Below, one piece after another: positions 53,451 through 63,910 of a stretch of 64,000 nucleotides of DNA (positions within the stretch are counted from its first letter, which is position 1; the number at the start of each line of letters is the position of its first letter). Origin of the DNA: Acholoe squamosa. Lineage: Eukaryota; Annelida; Polychaeta; Phyllodocida; Polynoidae. The translations under genes were made by a program, and so were the position numbers. The DNA lies in assembly GCA_949317995.1 (NCBI GenBank), contig OX439052.1, positions 43,954,599 through 44,018,598 of the forward strand, read 5' to 3'. The notes under the pieces are model-generated. The model searched no databases. It was not told where the DNA came from and saw nothing but the letters and a program-made list of their open reading frames with translations.

Positions 53451-55714
53451 TGACAAGGATCTCTTAAAGAGCGGCTGACACCAGTGGGGTAGTCTACTCA
53501 AAATGGGACTCTCCTCGTGAAATCACAGAACCCATTTCTATTATGTCATTAAGGGTACCTGAGAAATAGGGATTCATATTCTAATGAACAAACAGAAGTC
53601 AGTTCCGAACAATGAGGCAAGCCATATTGAAATTTGCCTGAGCTCATCACAAGCATTGTTATTGCCCTGTTGAGCATTGAAAGCCTTTCATATCATGGCT
53701 TTATAGTTATTAACCACATGTGCTATTTACTGGATACATGTAAATTAATAGAACAGTGACAGTTGGTGGACAAACTAATGAAATACACATCTATATCTAT
53801 GGATAATACCCTTTTTAGTGCTGGGTGAAAGCTGTCAGTATACTATTAGCACTAAAACATACTCTCATGCTATATTTTGGAAAATGTCACTTCCTTGGAT
53901 CATATTATGAGGAAGTCCTGAGTGCCTCGAGGGCATTCTCTGACACTTGCAGCCTTCTTGTCTGGGATCTGAGCAGCAATCTTGTTTTTTTGTGGTCCTC
54001 TCAATATTAATTAATGATAATTGTGATTAAGTGATTGTGTTGTAAATATGATGCAGAACAACCTTGTCGCCATGGATAATCCTACATGAGGGAGCCATCG
54101 TAGTCACTGCAGTGGCCATGACAGTTCGAGCGATAACATCGCTCAGACACCTCCGAACATGGTCTCCTGGAAGCCATTAAAAACATCACAACACCATAAA
54201 AAACATACTCTAGAAATAAAAGTTTATGTCTCTTTGTGATGGCGAACTCTGGTACTTAGGTCAAAAACCGCACTGGTTTAACAGAAAGGATATGCAACTA
54301 TCATCATCTAATCTGCCACAGAGCTTTTTTTTCTGAAAGTTGTCTGTTGTGGTGAAATATCGTCTGCGTTTTCCCGCTGAAAACTCCCAACCTTTCAGAT
54401 GTAGGTCAAGTTCGTTTGGAAGGCCTAGATAATGGAGGAGTGATGTACATTACCCAACAATCTCAGCAATTATCAAGTTTAGGGGGATTCTGGGAAATGG
54501 TTGTAGAGATGAACGAAGATATCTTGAGCAGTGAAACTAGCGCAAGGTGTTCACAGTTTGGACGCAGGAAGCACTGGGGATTACGTAGTGCGTTAGTCTC
54601 GGGGGGATTAGGGCTGCGGTTCGAGTCGCTAATCTACTCCAGCCTGAAGCAAACTTCACAGATTATCACTTGGATCCTGTGCCTGGATTAACACGATTAA
54701 TTGGCCTTATTATCGTCCATAACAGCCATAGCTCACCACGGGTAGCTTTACCAGCCTCACACATCTAAATTATATCAACTAATACACCCATTTTCTTCTG
54801 TTTTTTAATGTAAAATTTCTGGTTTTATTTCATCTTTCATCAAATTATATTAGAAAACCAGCCATAATGCTGCTCTACTAGTAACAATAGCTACCAGTAT
54901 ATACCTCTTGTTGCTAGTGTTATATTGATTCCAAGAATCTTAATTTACTGGGGAGGAATTGATGGAATTTAGTTATCAACCTTTTGAGTAAAAAGTTATA
55001 ACTATGGTGAAATAGCTAAAATTTAGATAATTTATTATCATACTAGGCACTGACATTGGATTTACGTCTGCTGGACTTTATCTTGTCCCGTTGAACACAT
55101 GATAAACCTGATAGTATCTAAGATGTTTTAGTCATATATAAAAACTTTGATACACAACCCCTCTCTATCCCTCTCAGCAATATTCATGGTATCACATAAT
55201 CATAACATGTGATGCAATATACCTGGATTACGTTATTTTACATGCGATATATAGTATCCATAGTTTTAGCAGTGACTCTCACCACCGGGAGTCTTCTTAG
55301 AGGCTCTACTTCCGGTCTGTGTCACTCTCCAAGCTTGAGACCAACCTTCTTCACTCTCCAATCAGAGTTTATGTGTGTTAAACAAATAAACCACTTATAC
55401 AAGGAGTGGTTCAAAACCAAGAGTGTGAGCCAATGAGAAGTGAGCAATACATTACGTGATTGCATCTATAAATAGCATTTATGGTATATAGGTTGTGTTA
55501 TTATCAAATCACGTGACCACCTATCCCAACATGCCTCTGATAACACGGCCGCTGGAAGTGTCGTCGACCAAGGCGCTAGGTGTGTCCCCCTGTACTTCTA
55601 TGTCCGGATCATCTTGTGTGGTGACGTTGACGTTACTACCCGCTCTAGTCACGTGTTCGCTAAGTCGCCTCTGGTTGGTCCTCCTCTACATGACTTGTAT
55701 GTGTGCTATTTCAG
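53451..55714. other. Unique-looking DNA upstream of the Ig exon
   Basis: Presumably intron. No exon with Ig character was found on scanning. GGTTCGAGTCG near 54617 resembles a tRNA B box but has no cloverleaf around it. Confidence 0.4.
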
Positions 55715-55999
55715 ACTTACCCAGAGTTCTCAGTATGCCAGTGAGGATCTACCTTCCCAAAGGTATGTCAGGGCGAGTGCTGTGTCCAGTCGAGGCCAAC
55801 CCGCCAGTGACCCTCATAGTATGGACACGAAATGAGCGGGTGATTGACTTCACACACACGTCGCGACTCAAACTGAGTAAAGACGGGACACTGCTTATAA
55901 AGACTACGGAGCAGGCTGACGAGGGACGGTACACCTGCACACCCTACTCACCGCTAGGGGCGGGACGCAGCTCCACCGTGGTTCAGATCATCGTAAGAG
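55715..55999 (+). CDS. Internal exon encoding one immunoglobulin domain, turtle/IGSF9-like (partial gene)
   Basis: The 285-nt exon is preceded by a pyrimidine-containing acceptor ending TGTGCTATTTCAG and followed by a GTAAGC donor. It starts with two bases of a split codon and ends with one, so it is phase 1-1, the usual arrangement for Ig-domain exons. The 94 full codons carry the Ig hallmarks: Cys at residue 23 (LCPVEANPP context), Trp at 36 (VWTRN), and DEGRYTC at 68-74 with the second Cys at 74, followed by TPYSPLG. The CPV-x-ANPP, VWT and YTCTPYxxLG pattern is what I recall from Ig domain 3 or 4 of turtle/IGSF9 cell-surface proteins, which mediate neurite and synapse adhesion. That family assignment is from memory. 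The upstream open reading frame from 55495 is intronic read-through. No neighbouring Ig exon was found within the window, so the gene must have long introns or extend beyond it. Confidence 0.85.
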
Positions 56000-56401
56000 G
56001 TAAGCCTGAAATTACTTATACCGGAAAACTCTGTGTTTAAGATGTGGATTATTCATATAAGCAAAGATGGACTCATAGTAAGGTTTATAGGACTGGCAAC
56101 ATTTACAGGTGCGCCTTATAGGTTTATATTCCTTTGTTGTGGATGATACAATTTTCATTAGATTTGTATATCTGCAAGGAGTTAGATCTCCTCCAGCCCA
56201 AACCAAAGTTTCACACATAAAACAAAATGTTCACTGTTCATATTGGATAAGTTCAAAAATTGGTTCATACTGAACCCAAAGTACACTTTTTGAGAGCCCT
56301 CTCAAATGAAGATGTGCGTTGTAAGTGAAGCATGCCCTGTACACAGTTTAATATGATTCTACAATCTAAATACTGTGAAGACTTATCTCAGACCCTGGCA
56401 T
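56000..56401 (+). other. Presumed intron after the Ig exon
   Basis: Begins with the GTAAGC donor. AGGTGCGCCTTATAGG at 56108 is a fragment of the GCGCACC-ended family. Confidence 0.5.
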
Positions 56402-56692
56402 TTAACCCTTTAAAGGCGGCTGATACAAGAGTGAATCATGCCCATTGGTCAGCATAATGCACCAATGAAGTTCTGGTGAGTTCTTGCCAGCACTTCATTA
56501 GAGCATTATGCCGACCCTCCGGGAGTATATGTATCAACCCGTAGGGTCGGCTTTCTGGGGATGTATCAAGGCAAAATGTTCGGCATGATGCATTAATGTA
56601 GCTCTGGTCTGTTTCTTGCCATGGGTGCATTCATGCTTCATGACGACCAATGTGATTCATAAAGTGCATTAATGGCCCCCAAAGAGTTATAC
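56402..56692. mobile_element. PAL, A-B copy
   Basis: TTAACCCTTTAAAGGCGGCT, arm A (CCAATGAAGTTCTGGTGAGT...GCCAGCACTTCATTAG), centre CCGACCCTCCGGG...AGGGTCGGC followed by an extra 45 bp, arm B (TTAATGTAGCTCTGGTCTGT...), right end GGCCCCCAAAGAGTTA. Confidence 0.8.
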
Positions 56693-56768
56693 AATTATGT
56701 ACAATAGCTAACTGATTACTCGTTTTTCTGTCAGTCTTCTTTTTCAGTTTTGAGCAACGCTCACGAAT

Positions 56769-57001
56769 TTAACCCTTTAAGGCGCCATTATGCATTAACC
56801 CAGTCTGCTAATGTAGGAATGTATCATACAGTGCTAATGTAGGAATGCATCATACAGTGCTAATGTAGGAATGCATCATACAGTGCTGGGTATTCTGCTC
56901 ACCAGCACTTCTATGGTGCATCATGCTGACCTGCACAGAGTGCATCAACGCCTATAGAGTCAGAACGATGCATGATGCATTGAAGCATCATTGGCCCTTA
57001 A
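56769..57001. mobile_element. PAL copy containing a 26-27-bp triplicated segment
   Basis: TTAACCCTTTAAGGCGCCAT. TGCTAATGTAGGAATGCATC ATACAG occurs three times at about 56808-56886. Arm A half and centre follow. It ends TTGGCCCTTAA, the TTAA being the first of the next copy. Confidence 0.8.
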
Positions 57002-57246
57002 CCCTTTAAGAGCCGCTGATGCATTAGTGCATCATGCCCATTGGTCGTCATGATGCACCAATGAAGTGCTGGCGAGACTGCTCATCAGTACTTTATTGGA
57101 GCATCATGCCGACCCTCTGGGAGTATTTATATTACCCCAATAGGGTCAGCATGATGCTCCAATGAAGTGCTGATGAGCAGTCTCAGCAGCACTTCATTGG
57201 TGCATCATGACAACCAATGGGCACGATGCACTCCTTTAGAGGTTTA
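56998..57246. mobile_element. PAL, well-preserved A-A copy
   Basis: TTAACCCTTTAAGAGCCGCT, two arms A (…GTGCTGGCGAGACTGCTCAT… and …GTGCTGATGAGCAGTCTCAG…), centre CCGACCCTCTGGG...AGGGTCAGC. The last 15 bp of the right terminus are altered (CTTTAGAGGTTTAA). Confidence 0.9.
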
Positions 57247-57339
57247 AACTATTACCCTAAAACTCTGCTTATAAGCCACACTTGCCTACAAGCAGCACCT
57301 GGGGTCTGAAATGGTCTTTAAGTCACAGCTTTTATTTCA

Positions 57340-57600
57340 TGGTAGGAACGTGGTCTAATATAGAATTGCACTGCAATGCCATTCCCGACGTGGGCGTGCA
57401 GAAAAGAGGAGCCATTCTGCACGCCGTTGAAATAAATGCAGAGTTTCACTGTAAGGTGTCTCCACTTCTAGTTTCGACAATTGTGGCTGTCTGGGTGTTC
57501 CAAACTAGCTCTCCGGGCTTGTTTGGAACACCCAGACACCCATGCGTGAAGAAACTGGGTGTGCCAATGCATCGGGTTCACCATGATGCACCAATTTGCC
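57340..57600. repeat. Dispersed repeat related to 42590-42730 with two perfect hairpins
   Basis: CTCCACTTCTAGTTTCGACA and GTGAAGAAACTGGGTGTGCC match the copy at 42650-42700. CGTGCAGAA...TTCTGCACG (57396-57424) and GTCTGGGTGTTCCAAAC...GTTTGGAACACCCAGAC (57489-57537, 17-bp stem) are perfect stems. Confidence 0.65.
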
Positions 57601-57619
57601 AAGAGGCTTCATTCAATCA

Positions 57620-57986
57620 GTGGCAGATGTAGTATTTTGAATGAGAGTCGGCAAAATTCCAAAATGATTAGGGGGATGCAGTCCCCCCTTTTTTAAGGAT
57701 TATTTTGGAGTTCAAAATCATGAAATGAACTCTCAACTATAGATAGAAAGGAGTTGAAGTTATGCTGCTTCTTAGCCACACTGTCCAGCGTGTCCACATA
57801 ATAAACTTTTATAGAAATCTCGACCGAAATCAAGACCGAAGAAGGTGCAGCAAAATGTCCGCAGAGCACACTTTGACTGCAAAAACTCTCATGTATAGTC
57901 CATGTGGACATCTTATGCCCTCTGAACAAAACATGGCTACAGTTGGTGCACGCCCCCGTGCGGCCATGTCTAATTCCGCCACTGCA
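57620..57986. mobile_element. About 367-bp element with CAGTGGC/GCCACTG ends
   Basis: CAGTGGCAGATGTAGTATTT at the left and TCTAATTCCGCCACTG at the right are inverted repeats, related to 9402-9549. The minus-strand frame overlapping it has no recognised domain. Confidence 0.55.
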
Positions 57987-58469
57987 TGGTTCAGCCAATA
58001 TAGGGTTGAATCGCCTCAGCATTTTACACCCCGCCTCCTCATGTATTGAGTGTCGGTTATTAAGTGATGTAAGTGAAAGCATCAACAGAAGCAAAATATG
58101 CCGCGTCTGCATTTTCAAGACATCATTGACAAAATGGCAGAAGGAATTATTACTTCTCAAATCATGATGATCCCTGCAATCTTTTTGCTTTTCCCCTTCC
58201 TCCTTTGTGAATTCATACATCATGTTGTGTTTTGTCAGCTGCAGTGAATAAGGACTGCTATACAGACTATTTTACATGTCCCAAGGTAATGTCTCTTGTC
58301 TTTCAGATAACTCTTTCTCAATCCAGACTCTTATTCAGCTGTTTCAAAGTCAATGCTGCTTCGAGAAAGCCGAAGCCGTTCAGAAATTTTGGCTTGCTAG
58401 ATCTATACTCTAAAAAAACCCAAGATCTCTGACCGCTATTTTTGAGAGAAGGGTGGAAGATTGTGTCAG

Positions 58470-58549
58470 GATGAGAGGGGTAGACAGAGAGACAGAGAAA
58501 TGGGGGCAGAGCAGGGCGAGAGGGATAGAGATGCAGAGAGAAGGAGATG

Positions 58550-58591
<42 letters not shown>

Positions 58592-58700
58592 CAGAGAGAT
58601 ATGCAGAGGAAAAGAGATAGGGGGAGAGAGAGGCAGAGAGAGGGAGTGAATGAAAGAGAGAGGCAGAGAGACAGAGAGACAGACAGACAGACAGAGACAT
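58470..58700 (+). repeat. (GA)n and GACA-rich simple tract
   Basis: Pure GA over about 58554-58585, then mixed GAGAGACAGA words. The overlapping Ser/Leu and Arg/Glu frames are artefacts. It is roughly the reverse complement in composition of the tract at 51895-52262. Confidence 0.95.
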
Positions 58701-58982
58701 AGGCGGATAGACAAAAACAGTAACAGGGAGAATTAGGGAGTGGGAAATGAAACCAGAAGCTGCAGCGGCTCACTCCCAGTAAAAGTAAAAAGTCAGCAGT
58801 CAGCAATGTCCATGAATACTGCATGTCTCAATGATGGATAGTGCCGGAGTCTCTACTTCATTGATGTATTGTATGCACCACTTGGACTGACGAGCTTTGT
58901 GTTAAAAAAAGTTAAAAATACAGAAAACAGGGCTTTTCAGGCCAAACAACCTTCTTCATGCTATTTTCCATTATACAAGTAT

Positions 58983-59159
58983 CTGCTCACCAACACTTCA
59001 TTGATGCATCATGCTGACCCTCCTGGGTCGTTTCATCTCTACACGGTCGTTATGATGCATGAATGTAGCCTTGGTGAGTTATTCACCAGCACTTCATAGG
59101 TGTATCATGGCAACCGATGGGCAGTATGCACTCCTGCATTAGTAGCCCTGAAAGGGTTA
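58983..59159. mobile_element. PAL copy with a chimeric B/A arm
   Basis: CTCACCAACACTTCATTGAT, centre GACCCTCCTGGGTCG, then an arm whose outgoing side is type B (GAATGTAGCCTTGGTGAGTT) and whose return side is type A (CACCAGCACTTCATAGG). Right end TAGCCCTGAAAGGGTTAG. Confidence 0.8.
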
Positions 59160-59290
59160 GGACATGGCATGACAGGGCCAAGGTAAACACAGTGATCAAT
59201 GTGTAGGAGGTGGTAGGTGGAGTGGGAGTAGGAGTGTGGGAGGCGACAGGTGAGGAGGGGGGCTTCAGGTCTGGCAGCTCACATGCCCTT

Positions 59291-59657
59291 ACCCTCTAAG
59301 GGCCACTGATGCATTAGGGCATCATGCCCATTGGACTGTATCAACCATGTCAGGTCAGGATGATGCGTAAATGCAGCCCTGGCGAGTAACTTGCCAGGGC
59401 TGCATTCATACACCCTGACAACCAATGGGCATGATGCATTAATGCATCAATCGTTAACTTTAGATGCACTAATGAAGTGCTGGTGAGCAGTCTCGCCAGC
59501 ACTTCATTGGTGCATTATGACGACCCTACTGCATTGATACATATATACTCCCGGAGGGTCGGCATGATGCTCCAATTAAGTGCTGGTGCGCAGTCTCACC
59601 AGCACTTCCTTGGTGCATCATGACGACCGATGGGCATGATGCATTAATGCATCAGCT
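59291..59657. mobile_element. PAL, three-armed B-A-A composite
   Basis: CCCTCTAAGGGCCACTGATG, arm B (AAATGCAGCCCTGGCGAGTA...TTGCCAGGGCTGCATTCAT), an internal end GGGCATGATGCATTAATGCA, then arm A, centre CGACCCTACTG...GAGGGTCGGC, arm A, and GGGCATGATGCATTAATGCA again. Two copies seem fused end to end, with ATCAATCGTTAACTTTAGAT at the joint. Confidence 0.8.
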
Positions 59658-59979
59658 AGCTGTACACATCCCACAATGCCCCTAAGATGAATATGAGGCT
59701 CTGAAGGTCATGTGACAGGTTTGGGACGATGCCTCGTTCATCTCAGAGTCCAGCCAAGTTCTATTCCAACCGTCCTTGGTTCTTTTGAAAAGCAGTCTCA
59801 GAGGTTTATTTTGGCTTTATGCAGAAAAGCATTTACATAGTATAAGCAGGGTTGACCTTGTGTATACATATTGTGGGCCAATGGAGAAGGAAAGCTTTGA
59901 GGGTGGGGCAGTCGGACCCCCCCCCCCTTGAAGAAAAGGGCCAAACTTGGGACCTCGATTATATTTGCCACTTGCTGGT

Positions 59980-60180
59980 GTGGAGCTGGTTCCGGCAACA
60001 CACACTGATAAGAACTGATAGGATGGGACCAGCATGTCCCTGGAAGTGGGTGTTAACCAGGACTATGTACCCATCATGGTAGGTGCTATCAGTGGGTTTT
60101 ACCTCAACCAGCGAAATTCAAAATGGCGGTTCCACTAGGCCTCCATACTGAGTCCTATATTGTCCCCTCCCCACAGGAAG
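59980..60180 (+). repeat. Dispersed repeat, copy 2
   Basis: The counterpart of 36420-36620. It covers GAGCTGGTTCC through AGCGAAATTCAAAATGGCGG and on to AAGGAAAATC. Confidence 0.7.
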
Positions 60181-60642
60181 GAAAATCTGTGAATTAAGTT
60201 ATTCCTTGCACACTTATTTGACAATTAATGGAGGACGCCCCCATCACCCCCCCCCCTTTTCGAAGGTGGCTGGAGTTATGTTCTAATAGGATCAGATTAG
60301 ATCCTGAGATTACCATGTGCATGCTGACATCAGTGACTTCCGGCTCTGATCTGGCAGTCATACTTATTCCTGGCATGTCATGCTGCTTTGAAGTATGGTA
60401 CTGATATAAATAATGTAGGACATTCCTAGATAGGAACTGTCATGGTGGTGGATTCCAGGGTCTTTCAAGTCAGTGCTTTACATAATATTCAGTGCTATGT
60501 GCACTCAAGTGCTCATATTGATATATCATAAACAATTCAAAGGAATCGACTGAAGAGTGCCCCCTCCACATCTTATTGTGGCTCATTAAGGAGTTTTTTG
60601 GAGGTTGGACCTATTTCAGATGTTCTCTGATTATAGTCACCA
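60181..60642. other. No recognised feature
   Basis: No supported gene. Confidence 0.35.
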
Positions 60643-60832
60643 TAGTGGCCTGTTTATGCAACCGGCGCTTATATAAATAGATTTCAACCTACTTCTCCCT
60701 CAGCCCTTATTCAAGACTGGCGCTTATTCAAGAGTTAATTTATAGTGTATTTGTCAAGTTCAATGACACTTTACCCCCGGTGCTCACTAAACCGGTTCTC
60801 CAGCAAAGGCTCAGCACTTGAACAGGCCACTA
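60643..60832. mobile_element. 190-bp MITE with TAGTGGCCTGTT ends
   Basis: TAGTGGCCTGTT at the left pairs with AACAGGCCACTA at the right. Inside, CGGCGCTTA and CTGGCGCTTATTCAAGA repeat. Length and end sequence make it a relative of 2843-3038. Confidence 0.7.
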
Positions 60833-61210
60833 CAGGTGATATTGGGCCTTGATAATGGTTCTGACAGTAGCACTGGTTGATCAAAAATTAGTCGCTGTAG
60901 GTGGGTCACGACACTTAGTCCGGACATGGCCTACTCAGACCCTGATTCTCCCCGATCGACTCGGCAGACATAATGGATGCAATCCAAGAAAACACCATCA
61001 ACCAGGAAAAAACTCTTTAATTAAAGCAAATGAGTGGGACTGCGCATGCCAGCCTATCGCTCTGTGGTCTATACGGCCCAGTTCGGGTAGAGTTTTTCTT
61101 GGTTTTTACCCTGAGTCGTGTGGTGATGGGATAGGATGATGGTGGGATGTTGGGCCATCACTGCAGCCCCTCCCTGCTAGATCATACATTACTTATTCAG
61201 GCCCCAGACA
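60833..61210. other. No recognised feature
   Basis: No supported gene. Confidence 0.35.
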
Positions 61211-61573
61211 TTAACCCTTTAAGGGTGGGCGGAATAATGCTGCCAGGTTCATGCGTCCTCCAGTGGCAGATTTAGACAGTGCAAACATGCGTGGTCAAGT
61301 CCTCTTCTTTCTATCTGGACCTAGTCTTTTCCACCAATTCTAGCAAGAAATTCTGCCAAAAAAAGTAGGATGTGTGAACGTACACTGTAGATTTCCCATG
61401 CTGCATGAATGCAGCCCTGGTGAGTTACCATTTCTGCAACAATGCATCATACACACCCTACCAGAAACCCTGGAGGTGCATTGGATGCAGTCTGCTCTCC
61501 AGCACCTAATTGGTGCATCATGCTGACCAATAGGCATGGTGTACTTCTGCATCAGTGGCCCTTAAATGGTTAA
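61211..61573. mobile_element. PAL copy with about 145 bp of foreign DNA inside
   Basis: TTAACCCTTTAAGGGTGGGC at the left and GGCCCTTAAATGGTTAA at the right. 61255-61395 is not PAL and starts near CAGTGGCAGATTTAGACAG, like the CAGTGGC-ended family. Arm B half (GAATGCAGCCCTGGTGAGTT) and arm A half (TCTCCAGCACCTAATTGG) remain. Confidence 0.75.
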
Positions 61574-61954
61574 CCAGGTCCAAGATGAGCAGCTAAATAT
61601 CACCCTGAGGTGCTCGCAGCCTATTTCAGTTCACACTGAACCACATTAAAGGCTTCTCCAGGAAATACCATCAAAGAGAATATGATATGCCAGACTTTGA
61701 AATACATCAGCTTTAAGCCGCTAAAACCCTGCTCATTAGCCACTCCCTCATTTTGAGGGAAAGCTATAATCCACACATGAGACTTGGAAATGGTTGTAAT
61801 TCCTTAGTATAGACTATATAATTATGTATAATCCCACGTATAAACTGCACCCTAATTTTTGGATGACTGTATAAGCCTCGGTAGTCCTCTAAAATGGCCT
61901 ATAACCTTTGGCGTATACATAGGTTTTACAGAATTTATAGACAGAGGTTCACAC
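61574..61954. other. No recognised feature
   Basis: TCCCACGTATAAACTGCACC near 61832 is a weak GCGCACC-family fragment. Confidence 0.35.
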
Positions 61955-62260
61955 AAATTGCTCCAAATTGAGCATTTCTTCATGAGTTAGCCTTGAAGCA
62001 ATATTCCATGAGGTGGAGTCGAGTGGAATGTTGCTTCAAGCTAACGAGTGAAGAAACATTCAGTTTGGAGAAATTTAAGTTAATCTCTGTCATTTTTTTC
62101 ATGTTTTTTTTTTATGGAGCAACCATGCCATAAAAATGATATTTTCATAAGGGGGTCAAGGCTATTTGGTGAGGTCACAGTTGAGAATGGCATTCATTCT
62201 CTATGCTTTACCATAGAGGCTGTCGTTCTTAACATGAAATAAAGACTATCTCTAAATGAC
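61955..62260 (+). repeat. Dispersed repeat with hairpin end, copy 2
   Basis: 61955-62083 is an inverted repeat with sides TTGCTCCAAATTGAGCATTT CTTC and the partner GAAGAAACATTCAGTTTGGAG. The rest matches the complement of 42440-42480 (GGCTGTCGTTCTTAACATGA). Confidence 0.7.
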
Positions 62261-62636
62261 TCAGGGTTCTATTAGTATGCTAAAAGTGTCACCCATTGTA
62301 TTGACATAGACTGCCTTATATCTTTATACATATTTTCTTTGATAGCATTACATTTCTTGAATTGGTTCAACCCAGAAAGACTATAACTGGTGCAGTAGAG
62401 AACTAGCTGGAAACACTATATGGGGCCCTAGAGGGGTAAAATCATGAGGCTTACAAGGCCACTTCTTTAAATCTATAAGAGACATGGGGTTGCATGACAA
62501 GTGACACGGCTACCCCTTATAATCAACAAGGGGATAAGCCTACTACTTAAATTCAACAAGGGTACAATTCTGCTCCTTATTAAAACTGACAAATGGACAA
62601 GAGCCATTCCTTAAAATCGACCATGGACATGAGAAT

Positions 62637-62822
62637 ACCATATTTCCCTGTATAAGGGCCCCAGCACTCATAGACTTCAAGTAGGCTCTACCCCGGAGCT
62701 CATTCAAGACCAGCGCTTATGTAAGACTTAGATTATAGTGTATTTTAAATTACAAAACCCCTGTACGCCGGTACTTTTTTAAGACTGGTGCTTATTCAAG
62801 AACCATGATTACATTACGGTAA
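62637..62822. mobile_element. Decayed short element with GCGCTTAT/GGTGCTTATTCAAG motifs
   Basis: ATACCATATTTCCCTGTATA at the left, ACCAGCGCTTATGTAAGACT and ACTGGTGCTTATTCAAGAAC inside, CATTACGGTA at the right. 62261-62636 holds nothing recognised. Confidence 0.45.
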
Positions 62823-63139
62823 AATAAGCTATAAGGTATTCCGAGTCAGGTCAGCGCAACATTCCCGGGAGAATACAGCGGAGCCTGGCTGGATTAAACC
62901 CATTGATTGCTGGTGTGTCCCGGAGATATTGATGACTTGGATATGGGATCTCCGCATATTGAAAGGGACCAGCAGCCATGTTTACCCATAATGCACCCTG
63001 TCAGAGGGCCGCCCCGGTGTTATTGTAAACACGAGTCGCGAGTCGCCGACTGAGCCGACAACCATCTCCCTGATAATACATCCAGCTATGTGCCATCCAT
63101 CACTCTTTGGCACATAGAGGACTATCAGGAGGACATTCC
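62823..63139. other. No recognised feature
   Basis: Locally GC-richer (63000-63060), no exon found. Confidence 0.35.
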
Positions 63140-63431
63140 TTAACTCTTCAAAGGCGGCTGATACAGGAGGGCATCATGCTTATAATTTGAAGCATGATGC
63201 ACAAATGAAGTGATGGTGAGACTAGTAGCAAGTGCCCCATGCCCATTTGACGCATGATGCACCAAATAAGTGCTGGCCAGACTGATCACTAGTGCTTCAT
63301 TGATGTATCATGAGGATCCCCCGGGGGTTCATCAACTCTATAGACTTGGTGAATGGAGCCCTGGTGAGGGGTGCATGCATGCATCATGACAACCAATGAG
63401 CATGATTCATTAACCGCCCTCAACAGATTAA
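63140..63431. mobile_element. PAL, three-armed diverged copy
   Basis: TTAACTCTTCAAAGGCGGCT, a first arm (AAATGAAGTGATGGTGAGAC...GCAAGTGCCCCATG), a second arm A (AAATAAGTGCTGGCCAGACT...CTAGTGCTTCATTG), centre GATCCCCCGGGGG, a third arm B half, and CCGCCCTCAACAGATTAA. Confidence 0.75.
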
Positions 63432-63629
63432 CATACTACAATTTTAGATTGTAGTCAAAGCCTCACTAGTCACTAATGATTGCATTCCTATGACTGCCCT
63501 ACCCTGTGTAATAACTAAATATGATGATTGGACACAGCTGTTGTACATAGTTCATCACCTACAATCACCCACTCTAATTTTGGGGGTTTCCAATCGTAGT
63601 GGCTGTATGCAGTCATAGTGACTTAAGAA

Positions 63630-63910
63630 ATGACCTATAGAGGGTCTCACACTGTGTCCAGTTGATTATGATGAGCATGGCCAAAATATGAGGATGCTGG
63701 CGAGTAACTAGCCCGGGTTGCATCCATGCATCATGTATACCCGCACGATCAGAGGGTCTTTCAGTGTCGGTTGATTTTTATGAGTGCGGATGAAATTTAA
63801 AAAAAAAGCTTTGAGCATGCTTGCGAGTAACTCGCCCAGGTCTTTCCAAGCATCATGCCAACCCTATGGGGCTGATACACTCCTGGAGGGTCGGCGTGAT
63901 GCCCCAGTAT
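63630..63910. repeat. Tandem pair of PAL half copies, about 120-bp spacing
   Basis: TGGCGAGTAACTAGCCCGGG TTGC at 63700 and TTGCGAGTAACTCGCCCAGG TC at 63822 are parallel. Each is preceded by CAGTTGATTATGATGAGCA or CGGTTGATTTTTATGAGTG. The second continues into the centre CCAACCCTATGGGG...GGAGGGTCGGC. The window ends 90 bp later. Confidence 0.6.

Noticed and set aside
54603-54645. tRNA-like B box GGTTCGAGTCG
   Set aside because: No acceptor, D or anticodon stem could be drawn around it.
57693-58223. 176-codon minus-strand frame
   Set aside because: It is long, but overlaps a CAGTGGC-ended element and shows no recognisable domain or splice context. It would merit a blastp, but I cannot support it as a gene.
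58239-58285. 47-nt candidate exon with acceptor TTGTGTTTTGTCAG and donor GTAATG, encoding AVNKDCYTDYFTCPK
   Set aside because: Donor is weak, the phases are asymmetric (1 then 0), and the peptide matches nothing I know.
58318-58824. 168-codon Ser/Leu/Cys-rich frame on the minus strand
   Set aside because: It is the translation of the GA-rich tract at 58470-58700; no domain outside the simple sequence.
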